A stretch of DNA of 64,000 bases from WRDF01 sp031552235. GTDB lineage: Bacteria; Bacteroidota; Bacteroidia; Bacteroidales; Rikenellaceae. This document shows positions 9,021 through 17,762 of this stretch, piece after piece. The notes beneath the pieces are model-generated. The model saw only the letters and a program-made list of their open reading frames with translations. It was not told the DNA's origin and searched no databases. The stretch is from assembly GCA_031552235.1 (NCBI GenBank), contig JAVBMR010000001.1:50492-114491 (forward strand), given 5' to 3'. Position 1 is the first letter of the stretch; every line of letters begins with the position of its first letter. The position numbers and the translations under genes were made by a program.

Positions 9021-9130
9021 TCTGAATTATCTCTTTTTATGTTGTAGCATTTTTCCGGATCGCCCTCTGCCCCTTCATGGCGGGCCGCTTAGTAATTTTT
9101 ACGTTGCAACAGTACTAAAAGGAATAATCC
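9021..9130 (-). repeat. Family A element, copy A1 (MITE-like)
   Basis: On the minus strand this reads as the same roughly 110-130 bp unit found at 11345-11473 and 32961-33090: GATTATTCCTTTTAGTACTG at one end, TTGCAACGTAAAAATTACT inside, and AAGAGATAATTCAGAA at the other end. The central hairpins are more decayed than in the other two copies. It begins directly after the prmA stop codon. Confidence 0.7.
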
Positions 9131-9182
9131 TAAATAATTATGGATTTCGGCTTTGGCAGAATACAACCTCTCTGCAATAACA

Positions 9183-9362
9183 CCTCATGCGGCCTGTCGT
9201 CGGCGGTGGGTGCGGCGAGCGGAGCGAGCCGCATAGGCCGCGCGTGGAGCGCGGCCTCATGGCCGGTGCATTGGGAGGCTTGCCGCAGGCAAGCCATGCC
9301 GCACGCCGCATCAGGGCGGCGGTGTGCGGCAACCTCGCCTCGCCCTTGCCTGGCAGCATACT
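9183..9362. repeat. GC-rich hairpin repeat (family B)
   Basis: It contains hairpins GGCCGCGC-GTGGA-GCGCGGCC (about 9237-9257) and GGCTTGCC-GCA-GGCAAGCC (about 9276-9294). Both recur with near identity at 21868-21926, and the first again at 28055-28075. It is non-coding. Confidence 0.65.
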
Positions 9363-9380
9363 TGTTTTAATCTCTGAGGG

Positions 9381-9595
9381 TTCAATTCCCCGCTGCTTGT
9401 TGCGCTTGATAAATTCACATTCCGCGGCTGCGGGGGGCGCACCATGAGTGCGAGCTGCGGAATGTTGCGCTTCAGCGATGGCAAATGCCGCTTGCGGATT
9501 TTGCCGAGCATCAGCAACAAAAAGGAAATTAATGTGGCGACCGCACAAGGCAGTCTCAGTCTTTACAATTCCCCGCAGCTTACAGCGGGGTCGTT
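9381..9595. repeat. Dispersed repeat family D, best copy
   Basis: This roughly 200 bp unit runs from TTCAATTCCCCGCTGCTTG to ATTCCCCGCAGCTTACAGCG, so the two ends are related. The interior (CTTCAGCGATGGCAAA, then GCCGAGCATCAGCAACAAAA, then CGCACAAGGCAGTC) is shared with 28535-28735. Short reading frames through it look like peptides but appear only because the repeat is repeated. It separates prmA from nadB. Confidence 0.65.
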
Positions 9596-9644
9596 TATTT
9601 TGCACAATCCGGCCCGAATGCTGAATTTCCTCGGCAAAAAAAAC

Positions 9645-9652
9645 TAAATTTG
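9645..9652 (+). promoter_or_regulatory. Putative -7 promoter motif for nadB
   Basis: TAAATTTG fits TAnnTTTG and ends 41 bases before the nadB ATG. No good -33 TTTG is placed 19-21 bases upstream. Confidence 0.45.
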
Positions 9653-9693
9653 CATCGTCTTGCGGCCATTGCGACCGTGGTAAACATATTCGG

Positions 9694-11274
9694 ATGAATA
9701 GGGAAACGGATTTTCTGGTGATAGGAAGCGGCATAGCTGGGCTTAGTTATGCCCTCAGGGCCGCCGAGCATGGACATGTGACGGTCGTCACGAAGGGCCA
9801 GATGCAGGAATGCAACACGAACTACGCGCAGGGCGGCATCTGCTGCGTGACCTATCCGCCCGACACTTTCGAGAAACATATACACGACACGCTTGTCTGC
9901 GGTGCCGGACTGTGCGACCCCGAGGCTGTGGAGCTGGTCGTGACCCACGCCCCGGCCGCGATAAAGGAACTCGTCAAGCAGGGTGTGCGTTTCGACAAGA
10001 CGGCCGAGGGCAAATACGAACTCGCTCGCGAAGGCGGACATTCCGAGAGCCGCATCCTTCATCATAAAGACCTCACTGGCGCGGAAATCGAGAGCGCGTT
10101 AATCTCACAGGCTAAACGCCATCCCAATATCGAAGTGCTTGAACATCACTTTGCTGTCGATATTCTGACCCAGCACCACCTCGGTGAACTCGTAACGAAG
10201 CACACGCCGGGGATCAAGTGCTTCGGGGCATATGTGCTCGACATCAAGAAAGGCGACGTGGGCAAGGTGCTGGCCAAAGTTACGGTGCTTTCGACCGGCG
10301 GGGTGGGGAACATCTACCACACCACCACCAACCCGAGTGTTGCCACCGGCGACGGTATCGCGATGGTACACAGGGCGAAAGGTGTGACAGAGAACATGGA
10401 ATTCATCCAGTTCCACCCCACGGCGCTCTATAACCCGGGCGAGCGCCCCAACTTTCTGATAAGCGAAGCCATGCGAGGTTTCGGGGCGATCCTGAAGCTG
10501 CAGAACGGCAAGGAATTCATGCATAAATACCACCATATGGGGTCGCTGGCCCCGCGTGACGTGGTTGCGCGGAGCATAGACAACGAGCTGAAAATAAGCG
10601 GTGAAGATTTCGTTTATCTCGATATCACGCACCGCGATCCGCGCGAGGTCATAGACCATTTCCCGAACATATACAAAAAGTGCCTCTCCATCGGTATTGA
10701 CATTACCAAGGAGATGATCCCGGTCAGCCCGGCGGCGCATTATTGCTGCGGCGGGGTTAAGGTCGACAGCGACGCCCTGTCGTCGATAGACAGGCTTTAC
10801 GTGCTGGGCGAAACGGCTTGCACTGGCCTGCACGGGGCTAATCGCCTGGCCTCCAACTCACTGATAGAGGCTGCCGTGTATGCCGACCAGGCAGCCAGGC
10901 ATTCGGTTTCGCGCATCGCCGGGATCGAATTCGAACGCGGCATCCCGGACTGGGACTACGAAGGCACGAGCAACCCCGAAGAGATGGTGCTTATCATTCA
11001 GAATTACAAGGAGATGCAGCAGATAATGAGCAACTATGTTGGCATCGTGCGCTCGAACCTGCGCTTGGAAAGGGCGTTCAAGCGCCTTGAGATCCTATAT
11101 CAGGAAACGGAGGAAATGTACATGAAGCTGACCCTGAGCCGCGACCTGTGCGAGTTGCGCAACATGATAACGGTAGGCTACCTTATAATCAAGCAGGCCA
11201 GGCAGATGAAGCAGAGCGTGGGCCTGCATTACTCGCTGGACTACCCCATGGCCGAACCGGCCGGGGAGATGTAG
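9694..11274 (+). CDS. nadB: L-aspartate oxidase
   Basis: NadB oxidises L-aspartate to iminoaspartate, the first step of de novo NAD synthesis, using FAD. The 526-residue protein starts with the dinucleotide-binding motif DFLVIGSGIAGLSYALRAAE. It shows the succinate dehydrogenase/aspartate oxidase signatures YAQGGI and EGGHSESRILHHKD, the substrate-domain stretch QFHPTALYN, and the capping sequence AAHYCCGG. C-terminal helices follow from about residue 420. Length is normal. nadA and nadC are not adjacent, so the pathway genes are dispersed here. A clear terminator follows. Confidence 0.95.
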   Translation: MNRETDFLVIGSGIAGLSYALRAAEHGHVTVVTKGQMQECNTNYAQGGICCVTYPPDTFEKHIHDTLVCGAGLCDPEAVELVVTHAPAAIKELVKQGVRFDKTAEGKYELAREGGHSESRILHHKDLTGAEIESALISQAKRHPNIEVLEHHFAVDILTQHHLGELVTKHTPGIKCFGAYVLDIKKGDVGKVLAKVTVLSTGGVGNIYHTTTNPSVATGDGIAMVHRAKGVTENMEFIQFHPTALYNPGERPNFLISEAMRGFGAILKLQNGKEFMHKYHHMGSLAPRDVVARSIDNELKISGEDFVYLDITHRDPREVIDHFPNIYKKCLSIGIDITKEMIPVSPAAHYCCGGVKVDSDALSSIDRLYVLGETACTGLHGANRLASNSLIEAAVYADQAARHSVSRIAGIEFERGIPDWDYEGTSNPEEMVLIIQNYKEMQQIMSNYVGIVRSNLRLERAFKRLEILYQETEEMYMKLTLSRDLCELRNMITVGYLIIKQARQMKQSVGLHYSLDYPMAEPAGEM

Positions 11275-11307
11275 GAGCGAGAGGGATATAGGTGCTGCGA
11301 AATTGTG

Positions 11308-11345
11308 AAAAAGAATGGAGACCTGAAGGAGTCTCCATTCTTTTT
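11308..11345 (+). terminator. Rho-independent terminator after nadB
   Basis: The stem AAAGAATGGAGAC / GTCTCCATTCTTT with a short loop is followed by a T run, about 35 bases after the nadB stop. Confidence 0.88.
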
Positions 11346-11473
11346 CTGAATTATCCCCTTTTATGTTGTTCAGTTTTTTCGGCTTCCCGTGAAAGCCGGC
11401 GGCCCGCCCTAAAGGGGCGGAGGGCGGGCCGCTCAGTAATTTTTACGTTGCAACAGTACTAAAAGGAATAATC
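11345..11473 (-). repeat. Family A element, copy A2 (MITE-like)
   Basis: This well-preserved copy has ends TCTGAATTATCCCCTTTTA and CTAAAAGGAATAATC, which are inverted relative to each other. Inside are a hairpin with stem CGGCCCGCCCT/AGGGCGGGCCG and a second hairpin GGCTTTC/GAAAGCC. It directly follows the nadB terminator. Confidence 0.75.
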
Positions 11474-11486
11474 ATGTTCTTTTTTA

Positions 11487-11606
11487 GAAATTATCCCTTT
11501 TCGAGTTTTTCTGATCTTTTCGGGTTGCAAGCAACCCGCATCGCCGCCATACTCCCCTTCAGGGCGGCGATGAAAAACATAGCAAAAACTACATGCCTAA
11601 AAGGTT
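11487..11606. repeat. Family A-like element with different interior
   Basis: Ends AATTATCCCTTTTCGAG and CATGCCTAAAAGG match the family A edges, but the internal hairpins are different: GGGTTGC-AA-GCAACCC and CATCGCCGCC/GGCGGCGATG. This suggests a shared frame with exchangeable interiors. No gene lies between 11275 and 11752. Confidence 0.55.
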
Positions 11607-11752
11607 AACCTTATTTCTCAGTTATTGACAGATAAGGCGTGTTACTCGTCCGGTAGATGCTTTGGAGCAGGGAAACATCAATGCTATTGCGGCGAAAGAC
11701 GAGGCAATCGTCTTTCGCCCGCCTGAACGGGGAGGGCATTTCCCTGTCGCGC

Positions 11753-12289
11753 TTAAACCGACTTGACCGTGTGCAGCCCTTTCGTATGGAGCGCCCATTT
11801 GCCGTGGGCACGCAACACTTGCTCTATGACGTCCCTCACGCACCCTTCGCCGCCTTTGAACTGCGAAACGTAGCGCGATGCTTCGAGTATCTCGCTCACA
11901 GCGTCGTTCGGGCACACGGGCATCCCAACATGCTTCATCGCGTCGAGGTCGGGGATGTCGTCGCCCATGAACAGCACCTCGTCGGGGCTTAGCGAGAACT
12001 CCTCCATAAACTGCTTCAGCACAGAGAGTTTGTCCGAAATATTGTGGTAGAAGTTGGTGACGCCCAGCATCTGGAAGCGCAGTTCGAGGCTGGCACCGCG
12101 CCCGCCGGTTATCACGGCGATGGGGTAGCCGCTGTGTACGGCATAAGTGACCGCGTACCCGTCCTTGGTGTTGTATTTCCTGATGAAATCGCCGCTTGCC
12201 ACCGGGATTATGCTCCCGTCGGTGAAGACGCCGTCGACGTCGAAAACGAATGCTTTTACTTTTGCGATGTCTTCTTTGAAGTTTCCCAT
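11753..12289 (-). CDS. kdsC: 3-deoxy-manno-octulosonate-8-phosphatase (KdsC-type HAD)
   Basis: KdsC removes phosphate from KDO 8-phosphate during synthesis of the lipopolysaccharide core sugar KDO. The 178-residue protein is a cap-less HAD phosphatase: motif I is FVFDVDGVFTDG (Asp nucleophile), motif II is AVITGG, and motif III/IV is VLFMGDDIPDLDAM. Length and motifs fit KdsC. The frame is open further upstream, but that part overlaps the DUF2520 gene and is not family-like; the ATG at 12289 is the natural start. Its first 34 bases overlap the upstream DUF2520 gene, suggesting translational coupling, an arrangement often seen in Bacteroidota. Confidence 0.92.
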   Translation of the reverse strand: MGNFKEDIAKVKAFVFDVDGVFTDGSIIPVASGDFIRKYNTKDGYAVTYAVHSGYPIAVITGGRGASLELRFQMLGVTNFYHNISDKLSVLKQFMEEFSLSPDEVLFMGDDIPDLDAMKHVGMPVCPNDAVSEILEASRYVSQFKGGEGCVRDVIEQVLRAHGKWALHTKGLHTVKSV

Positions 12290-13059
12290 ATACTTTTGCT
12301 GATGCTTATATATAAATTCTTGAGATCTGGTTTTTCGGCGAGCAATTCGCAGTGGAGCGATTTGGTCTGGAAATCGTTGCGGATGGCCGGGCCTGTCTGG
12401 GTGGCCAGGGGCGAGTCGGCGGCGAGCGCTTTCCCGGCGGTTTCCTTTATCAGCGGCTTGAGGATGTCGAAATCCATCCCGGCTTCTTTGGCCAGCAGTT
12501 CGCCGACGGCGTACATATGGTTTGTGAAGTTGCATGCGAAAACAGCCGCCACATGTACCACGGCCCGTTGTTTCGATGCCACCTCCGTCACATTGCCCGA
12601 GAGCAGTTCGGCGACAGCCGTCACGGCCGCCAACGCTTTGGGCGTTGCCCCCTCGACCATGATGGGGATTGTGCCGAAATCCACCGTGTGGCCTTTCGTG
12701 AACGTTTGCAGCGGGTAGAGGACAGCCCGGTTGCGGATGCTTGGCGACAGGGCGTTTAACGGCGTGCTGCCCGATGTGTGTGCGACCACCGCGTCGCCGA
12801 AATTCAAAGAACCCGACACGCCCGAAATGGCCTTGTCGCTCACGGCGATAATGTACAGGTCGGCCTGTTTAAGGTTGGCCGCCTTGTCTGTGAACTTGCA
12901 CTGGCATTTCGACGTGATCCTCGTCCCTTCGTCCCTGTTGCGCGCGAATATCTGCACCGGCGGCCGGCCGGCCTTTGTCAGCGCCAACGCCAACGCCTCG
13001 GCAACGTTTCCGCTACCTATGATTACGATGTCTTCCATTTGTGTATCGTGTTTACTCAT
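12256..13059 (-). CDS. DUF2520 / Rossmann-like protein
   Basis: This 267-residue protein has an NAD(P)-type Rossmann N-terminus (DIVIIGSGNVAEALALALTKAG), then VAHTSGSTPLNAL, PLQTFTKGH and a helical C-terminal half with HVAAVFACNFTNHMY. These are features of the DUF2520/Rossmann-like pair of domains related to ProC and KPR-type dehydrogenases. The substrate is unknown. It overlaps kdsC by 34 bases and is upstream of it, so both are probably made from one mRNA. An alternative start is the Met eight residues in (13038), closer to the Rossmann strand. Confidence 0.85.
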   Translation of the reverse strand: MSKHDTQMEDIVIIGSGNVAEALALALTKAGRPPVQIFARNRDEGTRITSKCQCKFTDKAANLKQADLYIIAVSDKAISGVSGSLNFGDAVVAHTSGSTPLNALSPSIRNRAVLYPLQTFTKGHTVDFGTIPIMVEGATPKALAAVTAVAELLSGNVTEVASKQRAVVHVAAVFACNFTNHMYAVGELLAKEAGMDFDILKPLIKETAGKALAADSPLATQTGPAIRNDFQTKSLHCELLAEKPDLKNLYISISKSIWETSKKTSQK

Positions 13060-13120
13060 GCGGCGGCACCGCCTGGCGGTACAGCCCCATAAGAGGGTCA
13101 GTAGTAGTCTTGTGCGATCT

Positions 13121-14488
13121 TTAGGCCGTCCCCGGTTTGCCGGCGGCCTTTTTTGAGGCCTCGTCCGTGGCCTTGTCCGTGTCGGTCATCAGTTCGATCA
13201 ACGGCTTGTTAAGGGGCGAGTCGGCGTTGGTCATCCTGCACTCCTCCATGGTCCTCTCAACGATCTGCAATTCCTTGTTGATTGAGAAGTCGAGGGTCGA
13301 GTGGGGGGTGTTGTCCACACTCTGGATGATATCGGCCGCCGTTATCTTGTTGATGTCGCGCGCGGGGATATACCTGTTTATCTTGTCTTCGTGCTCCTTC
13401 TTCACGGCGACTACCATGCCAACGTTTTCGAGATCGAACATCACGTCGCGGACTATTCTCAGCGGCATGTTCAGCTCGTTGGAGATGGTTTCCGAATCGG
13501 TCGGTTCGTTCTTCTCCACGAAATGCCTGATGACCGTCATCATGGCGGCCAGCATCACTTTGCGCTTTTCGTTGTAGCTCATGTTTTCGGCCTGGCGTTC
13601 CATCTCGAATTTCTCGATATTCTGGTAGGCGAACGACAGCTCGGCGCCGAACAGCAAGATATACCAACTGGTTTGCAGCCAGATGAAGAACAGCGGGATG
13701 GCCGCCAACGTGCCGTATATGGCGTTGTACGAGGTCATATACCCCTGCAGCCACACGTATGCCAACTGGAATATCTGGAACGCGGTCCCGGCCAATACGC
13801 CGGCGATGAACGCCCCCTTGAGTTTCACTTTCGTGTTGGGGAGTACGAGGTATATGAACGTGAACATCAGCCAGATGCTCACGACCGAGATGAGCCAGAA
13901 CACTACGTCGCCCACCCATGCCCCGGTGAAATCGGTTACCCGGCTGCGGATGTAAACTATCATGCTGTTCGATATGATCCACAGTATGGGCGCTACGAAT
14001 ATCACTGCCACGTAATCGGTAAATTTGCGTGAGAATGGGCGCTGTTTCTTGATCTCCCAGATATTGTTGAACACCTTCTCGACGTTGCTGAATACCATTA
14101 TGACCGACCATAACAGGAATACGAAACCGGCTGACGCCACTACGCCCCCCCGTGTCTGGTTGAGCTTGTTGATGGATATTTCGATGAATTGGTCGATGGC
14201 ACCCCCGTCATTCGGGGCGAGGCCGTGTATATATTCCAGCAGGCTGTCGTAAAGGCCGAAGCCTTTCATTATCCCGAAGACCATTGCGGCTATGGGGATG
14301 AGGGCCGTGATCGTATAGAAAGAAAGGGCCGCGGCGTTGATGGCGATGTTGTGCCTGCCCATGCCTTTGGCTGTAAAGATGATTATCTTGAACGGACGCA
14401 GCAGCCACCCCCATTTCTTGCCTTTCACCGCCTCTTCGTCGGTTTCCCAGACCCCGTGCTTTATGAAATCGATAATGCTTTTTATCAT
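13121..14488 (-). CDS. YihY/BrkB-family membrane protein with C-terminal winged-helix-like region
   Basis: This 455-residue inner-membrane protein belongs to the YihY (formerly RNase BN) family, proposed to be transporters or permeases; the name RNase BN was a misassignment. About six transmembrane segments lie between residues 40 and 300 (for example NIAINAAALSFYTITALIPI and TAFQIFQLAYVWLQGY). The remaining 150 residues are soluble and contain a segment like a winged helix (SETISNELNMPLRIVRDVMF, then LENVGMVVAVKK), followed by a low-complexity tail rich in Lys, Ala and Thr. Similar C-terminal extensions occur in Bacteroidota homologues. Function is unknown. Confidence 0.82.
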   Translation of the reverse strand: MIKSIIDFIKHGVWETDEEAVKGKKWGWLLRPFKIIIFTAKGMGRHNIAINAAALSFYTITALIPIAAMVFGIMKGFGLYDSLLEYIHGLAPNDGGAIDQFIEISINKLNQTRGGVVASAGFVFLLWSVIMVFSNVEKVFNNIWEIKKQRPFSRKFTDYVAVIFVAPILWIISNSMIVYIRSRVTDFTGAWVGDVVFWLISVVSIWLMFTFIYLVLPNTKVKLKGAFIAGVLAGTAFQIFQLAYVWLQGYMTSYNAIYGTLAAIPLFFIWLQTSWYILLFGAELSFAYQNIEKFEMERQAENMSYNEKRKVMLAAMMTVIRHFVEKNEPTDSETISNELNMPLRIVRDVMFDLENVGMVVAVKKEHEDKINRYIPARDINKITAADIIQSVDNTPHSTLDFSINKELQIVERTMEECRMTNADSPLNKPLIELMTDTDKATDEASKKAAGKPGTA

Positions 14489-14620
14489 CCTCGTATCTTT
14501 GGGTTAGTTGCCTGGGTCTATGTGTAATGACCGGGCAATCAGGTGTTTGACGATCTATAATGTGCTTGTTATGCCCATCGTGCCGCTCGCACCACTCTGG
14601 CAATCGCGCACCTCATCTGG

Positions 14621-15805
14621 CTACTTGAGGAATATCGCCCATTTTTTGTCCAGCGCCGTGGTAAAGGCCACATAGCGTGTGCCTCCTTCGGTTACACCAA
14701 GCTCCTTGGTTATCTTTTCCGTAGAGTAGGGGAACTCGTGTTTCATGACGTTGATCTTTTTGACCTTCATGTCGGCGAGTTTTTGCTTCAGGTTCTTGGG
14801 CGAATATTTCTCGATGGATTCTATCTCGAATACTTTGCCGACCTTGTCCTGCGGCATGGTGTTGGAGAAGGCATAGGAGTTGTCGGTTTCGATGTAGGCT
14901 CCCATTTCGGTGAAATACCTCTTCGCCAGCCGGGCTTTGGCTATGGCGACGTCGGGGATTATGAGGTATTTGAATGCGGCCAGCGACGAAGACGACAAAT
15001 GCTGTGCGGCCTGAACGTCGGCGTCTTTGCCATATGGGTATTCCACCACGTAATCGCCTACTCCCGAGGCTTTCAATGTCGGTTCCACGATGCGGTCGTC
15101 TATCTCGACGAGTACCTCTTTGCACTCACCGTCGACGGATACGACGTCGACGACCGTATGCGGCCCGAATATTCTGAACGCTTCGTCAACGTCGAACATC
15201 GGCGACAGTTTTATGACTATTTTGGGAGCTATCGCTTTCAGTTTCGGAAGCAGTTTTGTTATGTCCGGGGAGCAGTCTTCGAGCGTTACTTTCTTCTTCC
15301 CGTCGGCGCCTCTGCGGTCGGGGTCGAGGAATAACAGGTCGGCCGTGAGGGTCGGGTGTTTTTCTATCGCCTCTTCGATATCCATTTTCACGATAGAGAT
15401 GTTATCCAACCCGAGCATCTCGTAGTTGGCCCTTGCTATTTCGGTAAGTATGGGGTCTTGTTCTATGCTTATCACCCGGTCGAAACGTTTCGACAGGTAG
15501 TAGGAATCCACGCCCAGCCCGCTGCCGAGGTCGAGGCAGAATTCGCCTTTGTAGTGCCGGTGTGCGGCGGCGGCTTCGCTGCTGCATTGCTCGTATGCTT
15601 TGGGCGAGATAATACACTGGGCTTTATAGAAACTCGGTAATTTTTTTTGTGCCTTTTGCAGGTATTTTACCTGGGTGGCGACAAGTTTGGCATGCGGAAT
15701 GTTCTTATCCAGCGCGATCTTTGCGGGATCGGACGATATATGCTCCCTGACTGTTTCGCGTAAAGATTGGTTAAGAAGCAAGTCGAGTTCTCTTAATGTC
15801 AGCAT
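14621..15805 (-). CDS. SAM-dependent methyltransferase with THUMP-like domain
   Basis: The 394-residue protein has an N-terminal helical region, a class I methyltransferase core with the SAM motif FCLDLGSGLGVDSYYLSKRF (about residues 90-110) and a DPDRRGADGKK segment in the position of the catalytic loop. A C-terminal part matches the THUMP-like domain often found behind such cores (ending FPYSTEKITKELG, then RYVAFTTALDKKWAIFLK). These proteins are thought to modify RNA, but the target is not known. It is a single gene between the ComEC and YihY genes, all on the same strand but well spaced. Confidence 0.83.
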   Translation of the reverse strand: MLTLRELDLLLNQSLRETVREHISSDPAKIALDKNIPHAKLVATQVKYLQKAQKKLPSFYKAQCIISPKAYEQCSSEAAAAHRHYKGEFCLDLGSGLGVDSYYLSKRFDRVISIEQDPILTEIARANYEMLGLDNISIVKMDIEEAIEKHPTLTADLLFLDPDRRGADGKKKVTLEDCSPDITKLLPKLKAIAPKIVIKLSPMFDVDEAFRIFGPHTVVDVVSVDGECKEVLVEIDDRIVEPTLKASGVGDYVVEYPYGKDADVQAAQHLSSSSLAAFKYLIIPDVAIAKARLAKRYFTEMGAYIETDNSYAFSNTMPQDKVGKVFEIESIEKYSPKNLKQKLADMKVKKINVMKHEFPYSTEKITKELGVTEGGTRYVAFTTALDKKWAIFLK

Positions 15806-15918
15806 GATATATTGGTTCCTTTCTTTTTTTGTAGTTTTAGTTATTCAGTTTTTGGGTTGGTAGTTAGTATCATGTGCGGAGCAAAAACCATGCCTTTCTT
15901 AAATAATTGTAAACTTTT

Positions 15919-17433
15919 TTAATATTCTGAAAGGTTTTTCATTTTTATTTCATATTTTGTTTTATGGTGCGTGAATATACATGAAATAATTAATAATGCA
16001 TAACACAAAAAGACGCCGGTCAATGATAGGTATCCCTCGAAAATACCCCATTGCTGCGCCGAACTCCACTCCACGACCCGGTTTTGAACGTGTGCGGCAC
16101 TGTCCAATATGGCCGAGGCCGGATGCTGGAAAATGCTGAGAGGCGCGATGATCCACAATACACCGGTCAGCACGATGACGTATGCGGTCAGGATAATGGC
16201 AGGCCCGGTCAGTATGCCTATGGCCGGGGAGTTGCCGAACCAGTACGATACGAGCGGGGCTGTTCCCACGGTTGCCGTGAAGCCTGCTATGATCGCGCCC
16301 GTTATGGCATTCACCAATTTGTACCGTGTCCGCAGAGGGTTGAACAGGTGTTTGTGGAACAGGATTATGGACAGTACCGCCGAAAACGACAGCAGGAAAC
16401 CGGGGTCGGTCAGGTAGTTTGGATTGATGGCGAGCATCACGACGGCTGTCCCGAGTATGATGTTCATGGCGCTGCGTTGGAACGATGTGGCGAGCGCCAG
16501 TTGCGCGAACGACGCCATCACGGCCGACCGGATCACCGAAGGCGCAAGCCCGGCCGCTACCGCGTACAGCCAGATGCCAGATATGGCCGCGCAGTTCTTG
16601 GCGATGTGCCCGTAACGGAACGACGGGATAAGGCAGAGCAGTAGATTTATCAGTATGAAGACGATCCCGACGTGGAGGCCGGAAACGGCCAGGACGTGGG
16701 CCGAGCCGGATTTGTTGTAGCGTTGGCGCAGGTCGTTGCCGACATACCTCCGGTCGCCTATGGCCATAGCCGACACCACCGCCCGGGATTCGTCGCTAAG
16801 GTCGAGGCGGTCGAGCCTTGCCGCCGCTTTCGAGTGCAGTTTCGAGGCGTAATACGCCGGGGTTGCTGAAGTATAATGAGTTTCCTTGAGCATATTGCCG
16901 GGCGTCAGGTAGAGGCGGCGGTGGAGTCCGCGTTTTCGCATGAGGCCGCCGTATGAAGACCCGGTGGTGTCGATTGCGTTCAGCCATCCCCGGAACGCGA
17001 TCTGTGTTCCTTGCTTTACGGTGTGGCACGTATCCACGTAGAGTTGGATGCTTTCGTTGGTTTTCAGCCAAGGCGCGGCTGGGTCGTCCGATGTTTTGTA
17101 GTAGCCGACGATGGCGGTCGTGCGCTGCCAGCGGCCGCTTGCCGAGGGTTGGTCGTTGATCTGGGCTACGGCCGTGACGTACTCGCCCGCCGGCAGCTGA
17201 CTTTTGGGTGCGGCCGCCTCGGATATGGTAAGGAAGAAAAGAAGGATGCCTGCCCATGCGAGGATCTGGCCGGCCTTGTGTTTCTGGTATATCCACGCCG
17301 CCGCCATGACGGCCATGCATACGGCCCCGGCGGCGAAATAGTTTATTTCGAGGCATGCCGACAGCGACAGCCCCGCGATTACGGGCAGGAGCATTTTTAC
17401 GAACGGAGCCGGATTGGTTCGTCTGTCCTTCAT
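15919..17433 (-). CDS. comEC: ComEC/Rec2-type membrane channel protein
   Basis: This 504-residue protein matches ComEC, the inner-membrane channel that carries single-stranded DNA during natural transformation. It has N-terminal membrane helices, an OB-like periplasmic domain (residues about 80-180) and the Competence domain with the motif SGSAHVLAVSGLHVG and many following transmembrane helices. The C-terminal metallo-beta-lactamase domain of longer ComEC proteins is absent; shorter forms are usual in this phylum. Its presence alone does not show competence. A TATCTTTG motif on the minus strand lies 30 bases upstream. Confidence 0.87.
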   Translation of the reverse strand: MKDRRTNPAPFVKMLLPVIAGLSLSACLEINYFAAGAVCMAVMAAAWIYQKHKAGQILAWAGILLFFLTISEAAAPKSQLPAGEYVTAVAQINDQPSASGRWQRTTAIVGYYKTSDDPAAPWLKTNESIQLYVDTCHTVKQGTQIAFRGWLNAIDTTGSSYGGLMRKRGLHRRLYLTPGNMLKETHYTSATPAYYASKLHSKAAARLDRLDLSDESRAVVSAMAIGDRRYVGNDLRQRYNKSGSAHVLAVSGLHVGIVFILINLLLCLIPSFRYGHIAKNCAAISGIWLYAVAAGLAPSVIRSAVMASFAQLALATSFQRSAMNIILGTAVVMLAINPNYLTDPGFLLSFSAVLSIILFHKHLFNPLRTRYKLVNAITGAIIAGFTATVGTAPLVSYWFGNSPAIGILTGPAIILTAYVIVLTGVLWIIAPLSIFQHPASAILDSAAHVQNRVVEWSSAQQWGIFEGYLSLTGVFLCYALLIISCIFTHHKTKYEIKMKNLSEY

Positions 17434-17462
17434 TGATATGGCAAGTCGGTTTAGTAGTGAAG

Positions 17463-17470
17463 CAAAGATA
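17463..17470 (-). promoter_or_regulatory. Putative -7 promoter motif for comEC
   Basis: Minus-strand TATCTTTG, an exact TAnnTTTG match, ends 30 bases before the comEC ATG. Confidence 0.5.
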
Positions 17471-17742
17471 GTATAAAAAGTTGTGTTTATGCAAGTTTTA
17501 GGTTCTGTTGCGCTGCCAATAATTTTGGGGGGAATTATATACGGTTTTACACTAAGTCATTTCTTTGTTGTTACTTTTGCCATTGCCGCTCTGCCTTTCG
17601 CTATATTTCCAGAATTCAGGATGCGGTTCGGGCAAGCTGATGGTAAACTTTCGCTTGCCGCTCACCTTTTGGCTTGCGTTTTGAATTGCAGCGACAAAAT
17701 AATTCCGTGTCACGGAAGTGACCGGCTTTCGCTATATTTTCG

Positions 17743-17750
17743 TACCTTTG
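17743..17750 (+). promoter_or_regulatory. Putative -7 promoter motif for rarA
   Basis: TACCTTTG fits TAnnTTTG and lies 12 bases before the ATG at 17763. It falls inside the longer-frame start at 17718, which would therefore not be transcribed from this site. Confidence 0.5.
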
Positions 17751-17762
17751 CTCATGCAGGTT

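Noticed and set aside
9138..9734. Repeat-derived ORFs with peptides such as ECEFIKRNKQRG
   Set aside because: They fall inside families B and D repeats; similar peptides appear at other copies simply because the DNA is repeated.
15919..17433. ComEC as a truncated pseudogene
   Set aside because: It lacks the metallo-beta-lactamase domain, but the Competence domain is complete and shorter forms are usual in Bacteroidota.
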